A DNA stretch of 48,207 nucleotides from an uncultured beta proteobacterium (GCA_903933915.1 CAIZLW010000048.1:1-48207), one strand, 5' to 3'. Shown: positions 38,175 to 46,890, counted from the first letter of the stretch. Notes: generated from the sequence alone by a model not told the origin. Program-made: numbers and translations.

Positions 38175-41100
38175 TCACTGAAAATACCGTTGACAGTACT
38201 GATACGGATGCCGGTCCTGAAACCTCCCAAGATTGTCGACAACTGTCACTATCCGACATAGCGCAGTGCCACCGTTTTTCTCGCCGCGCAGTCCACGCCC
38301 CACCATTTGCATATATCGGACCGGACTAAAAACCTGCCTCGCAATGAAAACCATGTCCGTCTGGGGTGCATCGAAGCCAGTCGTCAGGACGCTGTGGTTG
38401 CAAAGCACCCTAATTTCGCCGCGCTGAAAACGGTCAAGGAAATAGCGCCGCGCCACGGTCTGCGTGCTACCGCTCACTGCACCGGCAGGAATACCAACGA
38501 GGTTCAGGCGCGCCGACATCTCCTCCGCGTGCAGCACAGAATTCGTGAAAAAAAGTATGGAACGTTCTTCACACTGCTGAATCCGTTCCACCAGTTTTTG
38601 ATTTCGTTGGACGTCACCCGCGAGGCGCTGGTTAATCGCTTCCAGTAGGTTCTCGAAATCCAGTCCTTCCCACGGATCAGGAAGCCGTGCCAGCAGTTGA
38701 ATTTCATCCTCCGATAGGCCGACGCCGGATTTCAACTCATCGTACTTAGCCTGTGCTAAAACCCTCTGCGAAAGCAGACGCGCGTGTAGCCCCTCCTGGT
38801 CTCCTGGTAACCAACGGCTGTCGAACCGTTTGGCAAGTCGCTGGCTCTCGTCGTCATCGGTTCGAAACGGTGTGGCGCTGAGGCCAATGAATGGGGGCTC
38901 GTCCCTGACCGGCGCCCCAGGCCGCTGCGCTTCAGCGTCCAACCAGCGCAGAAGATTCGTATAACTCGGCGTGATGGCGTGGTGACATTCATCGACGACA
39001 ACCAACCCCGGCTTCTGGAGCCAGACAAGTTTCTCAGTCCCCATCCGGCTATTGAGAGTTTGTATCGAGGCAACTATAGCGATCGGCCGGTCCAATTCCT
39101 GAATCGCTGGACTGGGGTTACCGCCCCACATTCGGACGATGCGCAGATCGGTTCTCTGCGCGCCGATGTTAAGCCAGACTTGGCGAAACGCCTGCACCGC
39201 CTGCTCGCAAAGTTCGTCCGTTTGCGCCACCCATATCACGCTGCGCCGGCCACCCTCTGGCGCAAGCACGAGGCGGATCGCCGCCTCCACGGTCACGCGA
39301 GTCTTACCCCCACCGGTAGGCAGGCTCACTACTGCGCGGCGGCGGTTCGTGCCTCCCGAGAGCAAGCGGCGGATGCCATCGAGCACTTCTTTCTGGAAAT
39401 CGTGAAGTTCCGGGAGCTTGATGGGACCGCTAATGTATTCTTCCGGCTCGCGTCGGGTCGACGGGGCGGCGGCGAACTCTTCAGGAAAGCCGATGCTGGC
39501 GACAAATACGCGCGCGTCTGATGTGTTCCATCGCGCTGGCGGCTTCAGACCCTCCTCGACCAAGGCATCGCTCAGCGTCGATAGCGTTGCTGGCCCCAGA
39601 TGCGAAAGCACCAGTTCCGCCAATTGGAGAGGCATGCACTTCCGGATGAAATCCATGCCCTTGAGGCCACCAAGAGCATCGAGTAATGGTTCTGGACGAT
39701 TTCCCACCGCCCGCAGTAATCGGCCAGCAAGTGTCGGCTCACTGGCGACCTCCGCCCGCAAGCGTTCGACCAGCGCATCACCCAAGCGCTGCAGTGCCTC
39801 GACGGGGGTGCAGTTCAGCCATCCGGCAGCTGCAACTTCATCGACAAGCCGTTTCATTCGTTCGGCACGTGTCAACGCTGCAAGTTGCTCTGCGTCAAGC
39901 AATAGGGCGTTTTCCCACATCATGCAAGGGACAGAATCGGACGTTTGCCCAATGGTTAACCTCAATCCTGTAACCTGCTGACAACGGGCCGACTGGCACG
40001 CCTCCGGCTGCATCACATCGACGAGGTCAGGAACGGCTGATATCAGGATGTCGGGTGGGCCAGTCACGCTTTCCCATTCGGGCTTAATCAGATTGGCAAG
40101 GTTTCGAGCACCTCTTTCGAGCCACAGCGCAATCGCTGTTTCGTCCAGCGTAACAACGACACGATCCGTAGTCCGCGCACGCCGAGCAAGGTCGGCGGAG
40201 CTTGTCACAAAAACTTCTGATAATTGGATCTCGCCAAGATTGGTCTTGAAGGATATGGGGACGACGCGGTCCTTTGCCGCGGCCGACCAAAGCTCTCGCA
40301 ACTCGTCGCTCGCAAGCGCAGATGGGGTCGCGAGCATCTTGATGAGCATAAGCCACAGAGCTTCAATGTCGGCCGATGTTACGGATTTTGGCGGGTATAA
40401 CTTTTCCAGCTTATCGAGTGCAGGACTCAGTTGCTCCCAGTTAGGAATGCTCCCCAGCGCTGGCTCATGGCGTCTCGCTACGAGCGCGGCCAGGCGGACA
40501 ATCTCCCCGCTGACCAGAACAGTTCCATGCTTAAGTACTAGCCACGGCAATGGGTGTGAAACATCGATCTTCGGATAACTTGGGGTGCTGTGGCCGAACT
40601 TCAGGCGGGCAACAAACTCGCCTTGGGCTATTCGCGAAATGAAGCGGTCGGTAAGTCTAGCGTTTGGTTCGCCGTTCAACTTGCCCAGAAAGGCCCAACC
40701 TTTCGGCATGGTCAATCCCACTGGCTCCAAATAGCTCCGTGATGCCGAGTTGTCGTGCGTACTTTTGTAAGTAGTTCGGCAGGAATTTAGCCACTCGCAC
40801 AGTTGCTCCTGCTGCTCCTGATCATTTACGACTTTGTCGTACTTTCCGGGACCCACGTTTCCCTCGGGAACATCGCAAACGTCGAGGCCAATCACCAAGG
40901 TTTGATCCTCTCTGTGCGTGACCATATCGACCAATATGCAGTGGTTTGTAGCGGCATCCTCGAAATTCACCAAGCCACCGAGCCGCAGTACGGCATCTGC
41001 CAACACCCACTTTCCATCACCACGTCGAACACGAATCCGCCCCACGTTCTGAGCCACAAACCGCTGACGGATCGCTGCAGGAGCCTGCCGCAGCATCTTC

Positions 41101-42887
41101 CAGAAGTCTTTCCACCCAGTATCACGTGCTAGATCAGGATAGCCGGGAACGTTCTTCAGAGATTCAAGAAGAATCGACTCCCAAACGCTGTCATCGAGTG
41201 GCTTTACGCGCATCACTTCCATTAGGATGCGCTTGGCCTCGCTGTCGTCACAAAACGCTGAAGCCACCGACTCCCGGTTCGGTACGCTAATGCCGGGAAG
41301 AGCGAAAACTGCCTGCCCTGCAGTCACCAATTTACCAGCCTGCGTCGGGACGATGACCAGGGCCGGACGAAGCACACCCCACTCATTCGGCTTGCAATCG
41401 TTCGCGTAAGCCTCTGCGAGCTTAAGTACGTCAATCGCCCTAGAAACGTCAGTCGAAGCCACATCCTCGAACCATGAATTAGCTTCACGTACGCGAAGAT
41501 TTGAAGATGCCTGCTGATCGGTACGTTGCACATCTAGCCGATCCGCCAACGCGTTCAACCTGCTTGCCCGCTGCCCATCCAGACATGAAGGATGTACGAT
41601 CTTAGACAGCTCGTCTGTCCCGGCGAGCAGTTGCCATTTCCTCGCGAGCCCAGCGCTATCCCTCGGATGGCGCAGCAATTCGGACGCTCGCCTCGGGATT
41701 CCGGCAGCATCAGGGATCACGACCGCACTCTCAAGTAGAGTCCAAAGAGCTTCCACAAGAGGTGCAGCGTCCTCATCTTTGCGGTCCGGCCGCCGAGGGA
41801 ACGCGTCCAATGGGCGACCCGGATCGTCCGGTGTAGACAAGGACCAGAGCGTCTCTATAACAAGATTCGCCACCGCATTCATTAGTGCTGAATTCCATTC
41901 CCCTGCGATGATGGCGTTCCGGTCACTATTTAGTTTCCAGGGCGCGTTAAGAATCCCAGGCAGATACGTTTGTGTGTGGGTCGGGAAGAATGCCCAGAAA
42001 CGCCCCACCTCCTCCCGTTTGCCGGCCAGAGGAATCGCCCAAGTCAGAGGTACCGATTCCCGAGCGTGGATATGAGTTGCGTCTGCAAGGGCACGCACGT
42101 CGGTTATGCTCACATCTCGTTGAGCAACACGCCATCGCGATACATCGGTACCGTCGTGGAGGAGGTGCTCATCACCCTCGGATTGAACCCTCAACTCCCG
42201 CGCAGGTTCCTCGCCACAATCCAGATTCAGCGCCGTTGCGACCGGGAAAAATAAAAGACACTCCGCTGGAAACCCAAGAATTTCTTGCCGCAGATAGTCG
42301 CGAAGTTCTTGTTCGGGGACTTCCGCGCGAACTATCGTTTCAGCCCAATCTAACTGGTCGAGCATACCGTCGGCTCGACGCTCACTTTCCGGTAGCGGCC
42401 AAGCCAATCGCAGCCCAGGCGCATCGGTCACCGCGAATTCGCCCTTGATCTCCCGTTTGCATCGCCGCGGATCGAAGCGAATTGCGCCCGTTGCCCTAGT
42501 GAACAGGTCAATGCAACCATTGAGACGAAGGAGCGACTTGAAGCCGAGTCCGAATCGCCCGATCTGGTTGCCGCGCTTGCGTGAAGAGTCCGAACTTAGT
42601 AACGCATCGACACCCTCAGTGCTCAGAGGGGCGCCAGTATTGGCGACGTAAAGGAAGCGCCCTCGCAAAACCACGTGAATCCGATTCTTATCCGTAGAAG
42701 GAGGCATCTCCTGTTTATCTTCGAGAATCGCATCCACCCCGTTCTGCACCAACTCCATGATCTGCCGATAGCCATAGCCGCCGGCGAGGACATTTTGCTC
42801 TTTACCATGGTCCTCTCTTATCCGACGCGGGTCCGCTTTATACACATTCAGTACAGCTTGATTGCGAAATTCGAGGAATTCCTTCAT
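38175..42887 (-). CDS. GHKL (Hsp90/MORC-like) ATPase fused to SF2 helicase, candidate defence protein
   Basis: The 1570-residue protein starts at the ATG at 42885-42887. Residues 1-140 form a GHKL ATPase: N box ELVQNGVDA (45-53), VANTGAPLST (81-90) in place of the usual DxGxG, and the lid glycines RFGLGFKS (111-118). About 1000 residues without a domain I can name follow. The C-terminal 400 residues are an SF2 helicase: DFQKEVLDGIRRLL, Walker A LPTGGGKTR (near 1188), DECH (near 1299), LSATPFR, and C-terminal motifs FFTNSVLHAEEM, CNHSVLTTGFDAP and QMVGRGLRG. GHKL ATPases and SF2 helicases are known together in restriction-like and other defence contexts, but this single-chain arrangement does not match a named system I can identify. 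It follows the two small genes upstream on the same strand. No nuclease or methylase domain is visible; one could hide in the middle region. Confidence 0.85.
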   Translation of the reverse strand: MKEFLEFRNQAVLNVYKADPRRIREDHGKEQNVLAGGYGYRQIMELVQNGVDAILEDKQEMPPSTDKNRIHVVLRGRFLYVANTGAPLSTEGVDALLSSDSSRKRGNQIGRFGLGFKSLLRLNGCIDLFTRATGAIRFDPRRCKREIKGEFAVTDAPGLRLAWPLPESERRADGMLDQLDWAETIVRAEVPEQELRDYLRQEILGFPAECLLFFPVATALNLDCGEEPARELRVQSEGDEHLLHDGTDVSRWRVAQRDVSITDVRALADATHIHARESVPLTWAIPLAGKREEVGRFWAFFPTHTQTYLPGILNAPWKLNSDRNAIIAGEWNSALMNAVANLVIETLWSLSTPDDPGRPLDAFPRRPDRKDEDAAPLVEALWTLLESAVVIPDAAGIPRRASELLRHPRDSAGLARKWQLLAGTDELSKIVHPSCLDGQRASRLNALADRLDVQRTDQQASSNLRVREANSWFEDVASTDVSRAIDVLKLAEAYANDCKPNEWGVLRPALVIVPTQAGKLVTAGQAVFALPGISVPNRESVASAFCDDSEAKRILMEVMRVKPLDDSVWESILLESLKNVPGYPDLARDTGWKDFWKMLRQAPAAIRQRFVAQNVGRIRVRRGDGKWVLADAVLRLGGLVNFEDAATNHCILVDMVTHREDQTLVIGLDVCDVPEGNVGPGKYDKVVNDQEQQEQLCEWLNSCRTTYKSTHDNSASRSYLEPVGLTMPKGWAFLGKLNGEPNARLTDRFISRIAQGEFVARLKFGHSTPSYPKIDVSHPLPWLVLKHGTVLVSGEIVRLAALVARRHEPALGSIPNWEQLSPALDKLEKLYPPKSVTSADIEALWLMLIKMLATPSALASDELRELWSAAAKDRVVPISFKTNLGEIQLSEVFVTSSADLARRARTTDRVVVTLDETAIALWLERGARNLANLIKPEWESVTGPPDILISAVPDLVDVMQPEACQSARCQQVTGLRLTIGQTSDSVPCMMWENALLLDAEQLAALTRAERMKRLVDEVAAAGWLNCTPVEALQRLGDALVERLRAEVASEPTLAGRLLRAVGNRPEPLLDALGGLKGMDFIRKCMPLQLAELVLSHLGPATLSTLSDALVEEGLKPPARWNTSDARVFVASIGFPEEFAAAPSTRREPEEYISGPIKLPELHDFQKEVLDGIRRLLSGGTNRRRAVVSLPTGGGKTRVTVEAAIRLVLAPEGGRRSVIWVAQTDELCEQAVQAFRQVWLNIGAQRTDLRIVRMWGGNPSPAIQELDRPIAIVASIQTLNSRMGTEKLVWLQKPGLVVVDECHHAITPSYTNLLRWLDAEAQRPGAPVRDEPPFIGLSATPFRTDDDESQRLAKRFDSRWLPGDQEGLHARLLSQRVLAQAKYDELKSGVGLSEDEIQLLARLPDPWEGLDFENLLEAINQRLAGDVQRNQKLVERIQQCEERSILFFTNSVLHAEEMSARLNLVGIPAGAVSGSTQTVARRYFLDRFQRGEIRVLCNHSVLTTGFDAPQTDMVFIARQVFSPVRYMQMVGRGLRGEKNGGTALCRIVTVVDNLGRFQDRHPYQYCQRYFQ

Positions 42888-42978
42888 ACGCCCACGCCTG
42901 AGATTGCAAACTTGAACACAAATTGCAGGCGTATCTGCTTTCTGGCCAGTAAGAGGGGTTTGCAGTTTCTTGCCATGA

Positions 42979-43251
42979 TCATTTTCTCCAGAGGCGACGA
43001 GTACGATGGCCCACGGTGATTGTCTGGCCGTCCGTGCTTTTCACTTTGTAGGCATCGAACCATTCTGCAAGCCTTGAAACTGGGCGACGGCCGAGGTCAC
43101 GCTCCATATTCCGGATGCTGTGCTTATTGAGGTAAAGGGTGACACTTCCGTGTCCGTCATGCTCCTCTTCCCCGTAAAGATCTAGCAACTGATCGACCAA
43201 CGGCGGAATACCACGTTGCTGCGCCCGAATTTCTGCATGCTTGGTGTTCAT
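42979..43251 (-). CDS. 90-residue toxin-like protein (DUF4258/RelE-like)
   Basis: The protein reads HAEIRAQQRGIPPLVDQLLDLYGEEEHDGHGSVTLYLNKHSI... and ends DGQTITVGHRTRRLWRK. The opening 'H...R.QQRGI', the glycine/aspartate turn before a beta strand, and the closing 'G..ITVGHR..R...' fit the DUF4258-like group of small proteins related to RelE/BrnT-type toxins; this is an inference from pattern. Its ATG overlaps the stop of the upstream 254-residue gene (ATGA), so they are coupled. It precedes the GHKL-helicase gene by 91 bases. It may be a toxin, or a small accessory subunit of the helicase system. Confidence 0.7.
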   Translation of the reverse strand: MNTKHAEIRAQQRGIPPLVDQLLDLYGEEEHDGHGSVTLYLNKHSIRNMERDLGRRPVSRLAEWFDAYKVKSTDGQTITVGHRTRRLWRK

Positions 43252-44012
43252 GGGAGCGCCTCCAACTCCGCGAACATCTCATCCAGCTTCGCGCGATGTT
43301 TTTTTTCTGCTCCGTGGCCCGGAATACGCCAATCGGGCATGTAACAACTGAGTCCGAGCAAGTCGTTACCGAGGACCTTCCGTTCGAAGATAGTCGTGTA
43401 CAGGCGATCTGCCGGTGCGACGGAACCCGAGATGTCCCGCTTGACCCGAATCGTCTTGCCGCCGCTTGGTTCAACGTAATCCTGCAGATCTTCATCGCTG
43501 GCATAAATTTCTAGTCCAGTGTGAATTGCCCAGAACGGATCTATCGTTGGTTCCAGCGGATAGAAGCCATTCTGAAAAGACGCTGCGTCATTCTTATATT
43601 CCCTCCAGACCTCGGTGCGCCACTGGTCGGCTTCAATGCCGAAAAGTAATGTGTCAACAACCTTCGGGGAGGCCGCCAGTAGTAGGAAAACCCGATTGAA
43701 GAAGGCATCCCGCACAATGCGCTTACGACTACATATTTCGTTGAGGCGCGCTGTCAGTTCGGGTATCAGCGCCAAACTGACAAGCTTCCGATCTAGTTGA
43801 TCAAGCCTATCGAACACATAGTCGTAGCTCGCCTGCGAGTTCGGAATGGAAACTTCGTCGTCGAGCTTATCCAGCTCTACTTCTAGAACCTTATTTAAGT
43901 ATGCGTCACGCCGAATGCATGCAATTCCGATTTTTTCGTCGAACTTTTCGATGATGGGCCGCCAGATCTTGACGGAAATCTTGGGAGTCGTTTTTCGCGT
44001 CTTGTTCGCCAT
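43248..44012 (-). CDS. Ribbon-helix-helix-like protein, candidate antitoxin or regulator
   Basis: The 254-residue protein starts with a basic arm (ANKTRKTTPK) and has two segments that look like ribbon-helix-helix units: KISVKIWRPIIEKFDEKIGIACIRRDAYLNKVLEVEL (10-46) and LIPELTARLNEICSRKRIVRDAFFNRVFLLLAA (about 82-114). In each, a beta strand or helix is followed by RRDAYLNKVL or VRDAFFNRVF, which repeat one another. The rest is of unknown fold. An AGGAGG ribosome site lies seven bases before the ATG and an AT-rich promoter-like region precedes it, so this gene heads the unit 254-90-GHKL-helicase. The likely role is a DNA-binding autoregulator or antitoxin; the name rests on pattern only. Confidence 0.65.
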   Translation of the reverse strand: MANKTRKTTPKISVKIWRPIIEKFDEKIGIACIRRDAYLNKVLEVELDKLDDEVSIPNSQASYDYVFDRLDQLDRKLVSLALIPELTARLNEICSRKRIVRDAFFNRVFLLLAASPKVVDTLLFGIEADQWRTEVWREYKNDAASFQNGFYPLEPTIDPFWAIHTGLEIYASDEDLQDYVEPSGGKTIRVKRDISGSVAPADRLYTTIFERKVLGNDLLGLSCYMPDWRIPGHGAEKKHRAKLDEMFAELEALP

Positions 44013-44220
44013 ATTGGCCTCCTGTGTAACGGGCTATTAAACACAGTATAACCATATGGATAAAGAATAAGGATAAAGATTTTTCTTTATTATAAACGAA
44101 CCAATAATCCGTAAATTTCATCGAAACGAGAAGACGCATCGAACGAAACACGAAAAAAACTAGCGATCCTGTGGGTGGCGAATTCGCAAATCAATCCGCC
44201 ACGGGAATCTGAAACATCCC
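44013..44220 (-). promoter_or_regulatory. AT-rich promoter region of the RHH/toxin-like/GHKL-helicase unit
   Basis: This 208-base gap separates the recombinase module from the candidate defence unit. On the minus strand it has a TTATACTG (-10-like) about 40 bases before the ATG at 44012 and two copies of CTTTATCC 13 bases apart just upstream, which could be an operator for the RHH-like product. The sequence is far more AT-rich than the flanking genes. No gene is present. Confidence 0.4.
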
Positions 44221-44703
44221 TCAGCCAACATCGCCCGTAAACACCGCCGCCTGCGCCCGCCAATCCAGTGGCATCACCCGGCGCAGCACGCTCTCCAGGT
44301 TGATCGCCACATCGGGACTGGCGAGCAGATTGTCCACAACCACTGGGCCCAGCAGCGTCAAGCGCAGCAAGCGCCGGCCCTGCGTTACATCGATGCCTTC
44401 GGCAGCGGCAATGTCAGTGATAGACCGATACTTGCCTTCATCGAGCAAGCGCTGCCAGTAGTGCGCCAGCCCTAGCGCGCGTATCAACGGCGTGCTCTCC
44501 GCCGCCTTGCGCTTGGTGCGCTCGGCTGCGGCCTCCACCGTGAACGCCTGCGGCGCATCCAGCGGCGTGATGATTTCGCGCCTGATGCCGCGTTTGACCA
44601 GTGTCCAGGGGATGAAGGTTTCCATCTGCACCCCGCCCGCCGGGCTGGGGATCGGGTAGGTCACCGGTTTGCCGGTCAGCACGCCTTTGTCTTGTTTGGC
44701 CAT
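44221..44703 (-). CDS. Recombinase-associated HTH-type protein, second paralogue
   Basis: The 160-residue product starts at the ATG at 44701-44703 with AGGACAC upstream; the longer frame to 44781 reads across the neighbouring gene. The core has ETFIPWTLVKRG, a helical part LIRALGLAHYWQRLLDEGKYRSITDIAAAEGIDVTQGRRLLRLTLLGP and ends MPLDWRAQ. SITDIAAAEGIDVTQGRRLLRL reads as a helix-turn-helix like that of ParB/KorB. It shares this plan (YWQ.LLD.G.......A.AEG.D......LLRLTLL.P) with the next gene upstream, so they arose by duplication. It is the last gene of the DUF2924-recombinase module, eight bases after its paralogue. Confidence 0.75.
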   Translation of the reverse strand: MAKQDKGVLTGKPVTYPIPSPAGGVQMETFIPWTLVKRGIRREIITPLDAPQAFTVEAAAERTKRKAAESTPLIRALGLAHYWQRLLDEGKYRSITDIAAAEGIDVTQGRRLLRLTLLGPVVVDNLLASPDVAINLESVLRRVMPLDWRAQAAVFTGDVG

Positions 44704-44711
44704 TTTGTGTC

Positions 44712-45074
44712 CTAGTCGAAGCTCGTGATGATGTCGCGCTGGGCCTGCCAGTCCACCGGCAGCGGGTTGCGCTGGAACCACATCAACGTCAGGCGCCGGG
44801 GCTGGCGACCCGCCATCAACTGCTCAATGATGTCCGGGGCCAAGAGAGTCAGGCGCAGCAGTTCATTCACGGTGGATGGGTCCAGCCCTTCAGCCCGGGC
44901 AATCGCCGAGCCACTGGCCATTGCCCCAGTATCGAGCAAACTCTGCCAATAAAATGCACGCCCCAGGCCCACCAGAAACTTGGTGTCGTGCGCCGGTGTG
45001 GCGGTTTGTGCCAGCCGCTGAACGCCCCGCCACTTGTAGTCGAACGGAACAAACGTTTCCAGATTGCTGTTCAA
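44712..45074 (-). CDS. Recombinase-associated HTH-type protein, first paralogue
   Basis: The 120-residue product has ETFVPFDYKWRGVQRL, FYWQSLLDTGAMASGSAIARAEGLDPSTVNELLRLTLLAPDIIEQLMAG and LPVDWQAQRDII, matching the second paralogue across its length. The central part is a ParB-like helix-turn-helix. The start is a TTG (45072-45074) that overlaps the recombinase stop as TTGA, with GGAGG four bases upstream. Genes of this type follow large serine recombinases in many proteobacterial elements; a role in directing or regulating recombination is plausible but unproven. Confidence 0.72.
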   Translation of the reverse strand: MNSNLETFVPFDYKWRGVQRLAQTATPAHDTKFLVGLGRAFYWQSLLDTGAMASGSAIARAEGLDPSTVNELLRLTLLAPDIIEQLMAGRQPRRLTLMWFQRNPLPVDWQAQRDIITSFD

Positions 45075-46438
45075 GTCGCCTCCAACTCCAGCATTTCAGA
45101 ACCGATGCTGTTGGAGGCGAATTCCTTGATCAGTTCCTTCCAGCCCAGGGCGTGCCATTTCACCTTCAGACCGCCGGCGACCAGATCAACGCGTTCGATC
45201 ATCAGGTTAGCAATGCGGTGGCGCTCGACGGGGTACAACTGCTCCCACACGTCGCCCAACTGGTGCATCGCCAGTACGGCGGCGTCCTGCGCCACAGGTG
45301 CACCGTTCTTCTCGATATGGGCGCACACGGCTGCAATGGATTCGGGGCTCGACAGCACCCTTTTAATCTGCGCCACCGCCGCCGCCTCCACTTCCCCTGC
45401 CGGAATACGCTCGTAGGTTTTACCGGCCGCGCCGAAGCGCAGCTCCGACTTGGAGACGTAATAGAAATACTTGCGCCCGTTCTTGCGCGAGTAGGTCGGA
45501 TACATCGGCTCACCCTTGGGTGCAAACAGCAGGCCGCGTAACAGCGCGTCGGTGCGCGAACGGACTTTGGTTTCCACCGATCGGCCATGCGAATCCTTGG
45601 CCAGCACCGCGTGAACCTCGCCCCACAGACCGGGGTCGATGATCGCCGCGTGCACACCGGGGAACCATTTCCCCTTGTGAGAACTCTCACCCAGGAAAAT
45701 GCGGTTGCGCAGCAGCTTGTGCAGGTACTTCTTGTCGATGCGTTTGCCGGACCGGGTTTGACCGTCCTGCGTCGTCCAGGCCTTGGTGGTGATGCCCTCG
45801 GCGCTCAGGTTGGCGGCGATCTGCGTGGGCGAGCCACTGGTCAGCATTTCCTCGAAGATGCGCCGCACCACCGCCGCCTCAGCCTCGTTGATGACCAGCA
45901 AACGATTCTCGACGTCGTAGCCCAGGGTCGGCACGCCCCCCATCCACATCCCGTGGCGCTTGCTGGCGGCAATCTTGTCGCGGATCCGCTCGCCGGTGAC
46001 CTCGCGCTCGAACTGCGCAAACGACAGCAAGACGTTCAACATCAGCCGGCCCATGCTGGTGGTGGTGTTGAATTGCTGCGTGACCGACACGAACGATACG
46101 CCGTGGCGCTCAAAGACTTCAACCATCTTCGAGAAGTCGGCCAAGCTGCGCGTGAGACGATCAATCTTGTAGACCACCACGATGTCGATCTGGCCGCGCT
46201 CGATGTCCGCCATCAATCGTTTGAGGCCCGGGCGTTCGGTGTTGCCACCGGAGAATCCAGGATCGTCATAGTCGTGTGCGACCGCAATCCAGCCTTCCGG
46301 ACGCTGACTCACAATGAACGCCTGCCCGGCCTCTTTCTGCGCATCGATGGAATTGAATTCCTGAGCCAGTCGTTCGTCCGACGAGACGCGGCAGTAGACG
46401 GCGCACCGCTGACGCGGTTTGGTAGCGATGTCGTTCAT
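45071..46438 (-). CDS. Large serine recombinase
   Basis: The 455-residue site-specific recombinase starts at the ATG at 46436-46438, seven bases after GAGGAGG. The resolvase/invertase catalytic domain begins RCAVYCRVSSDE with the nucleophile Ser19, and includes HDYDDPGFSGGNTERPGLKRLM, VVYKIDRLTRSLADF and the YxRxxR-type helix LLSFAQFEREVTGERIRDKI. A recombinase domain (RRIFEEMLTSGSPTQIAANL, KYLHKLLRNRIFLGE) and a zinc-ribbon region follow. It probably integrates or excises an element. It overlaps both the DUF2924 gene (ATGA) and the first HTH gene (TTGA). Confidence 0.9.
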   Translation of the reverse strand: MNDIATKPRQRCAVYCRVSSDERLAQEFNSIDAQKEAGQAFIVSQRPEGWIAVAHDYDDPGFSGGNTERPGLKRLMADIERGQIDIVVVYKIDRLTRSLADFSKMVEVFERHGVSFVSVTQQFNTTTSMGRLMLNVLLSFAQFEREVTGERIRDKIAASKRHGMWMGGVPTLGYDVENRLLVINEAEAAVVRRIFEEMLTSGSPTQIAANLSAEGITTKAWTTQDGQTRSGKRIDKKYLHKLLRNRIFLGESSHKGKWFPGVHAAIIDPGLWGEVHAVLAKDSHGRSVETKVRSRTDALLRGLLFAPKGEPMYPTYSRKNGRKYFYYVSKSELRFGAAGKTYERIPAGEVEAAAVAQIKRVLSSPESIAAVCAHIEKNGAPVAQDAAVLAMHQLGDVWEQLYPVERHRIANLMIERVDLVAGGLKVKWHALGWKELIKEFASNSIGSEMLELEAT

Positions 46439-46890
46439 TCGCACACCTCCTCGTTACGGCGCAGCCCAAAAAACAGCGGTCCTGACCAGGGCGTGCCGGC
46501 AATGTGCCGCGCCACAGACGACAGGCTCTTGAAGAACCGCCCCTCGTATTCGAATGTGCCCTCGGCGCTGACCGTCACCTTGTGATCGCGCTCGCCCCAC
46601 TGGCGCATCAGCACGGTGCCCGGTGCCAGATAAATGTCACGGGGTTTGCGTCGTTCCTTGATTTTGGAATTCTCGACGCCGATGTTGGCCAGGCGCCGGG
46701 CGGTTTCGATTGGCAAGCCACCAAAGGCCTCTTCCTGGAGTTTGTAGGCTAGGCGCGACTGGAGATATTCGCGGTTGGGTTTATCCGGCCGGCGCGAGAA
46801 GTACCGATCCCACAGCGCCCAGATCTCTTTGATTGGCAGGCTGCGCAGTTGCGCCACCCGGGCCGACACTGAGGTTTTAAGTTCGCTCAT
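46435..46890 (-). CDS. DUF2924 protein, recombinase partner
   Basis: The 151-residue product starts at the ATG at 46888-46890 after AGGAGATGTG. It shows the DUF2924 pattern: L..LP..E.W.LW...F...P...NREYL..RLAYKLQE.AFGGL, then a DNA-binding-like part TVLMRQWGERDHKVTV...GFEYEGRFFKSLSSVARHIAGTPWSGPLFFGL (here FEYEGRFF). The second half reads as the RNA/DNA-facing element of the family. DUF2924 genes are nearly always found just before a serine recombinase, as here, with a 4-bp overlap. Its exact role is unknown. Confidence 0.85.
   Translation of the reverse strand: MSELKTSVSARVAQLRSLPIKEIWALWDRYFSRRPDKPNREYLQSRLAYKLQEEAFGGLPIETARRLANIGVENSKIKERRKPRDIYLAPGTVLMRQWGERDHKVTVSAEGTFEYEGRFFKSLSSVARHIAGTPWSGPLFFGLRRNEEVCE

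Noticed and set aside
45379..45391. A 13-base match (CCGCCGCCTCCAC) to the ssrA 3' end, possible att site
   Set aside because: It lies inside the recombinase coding sequence in an Ala-rich stretch and is explained by GCC codons; too short and too simple.
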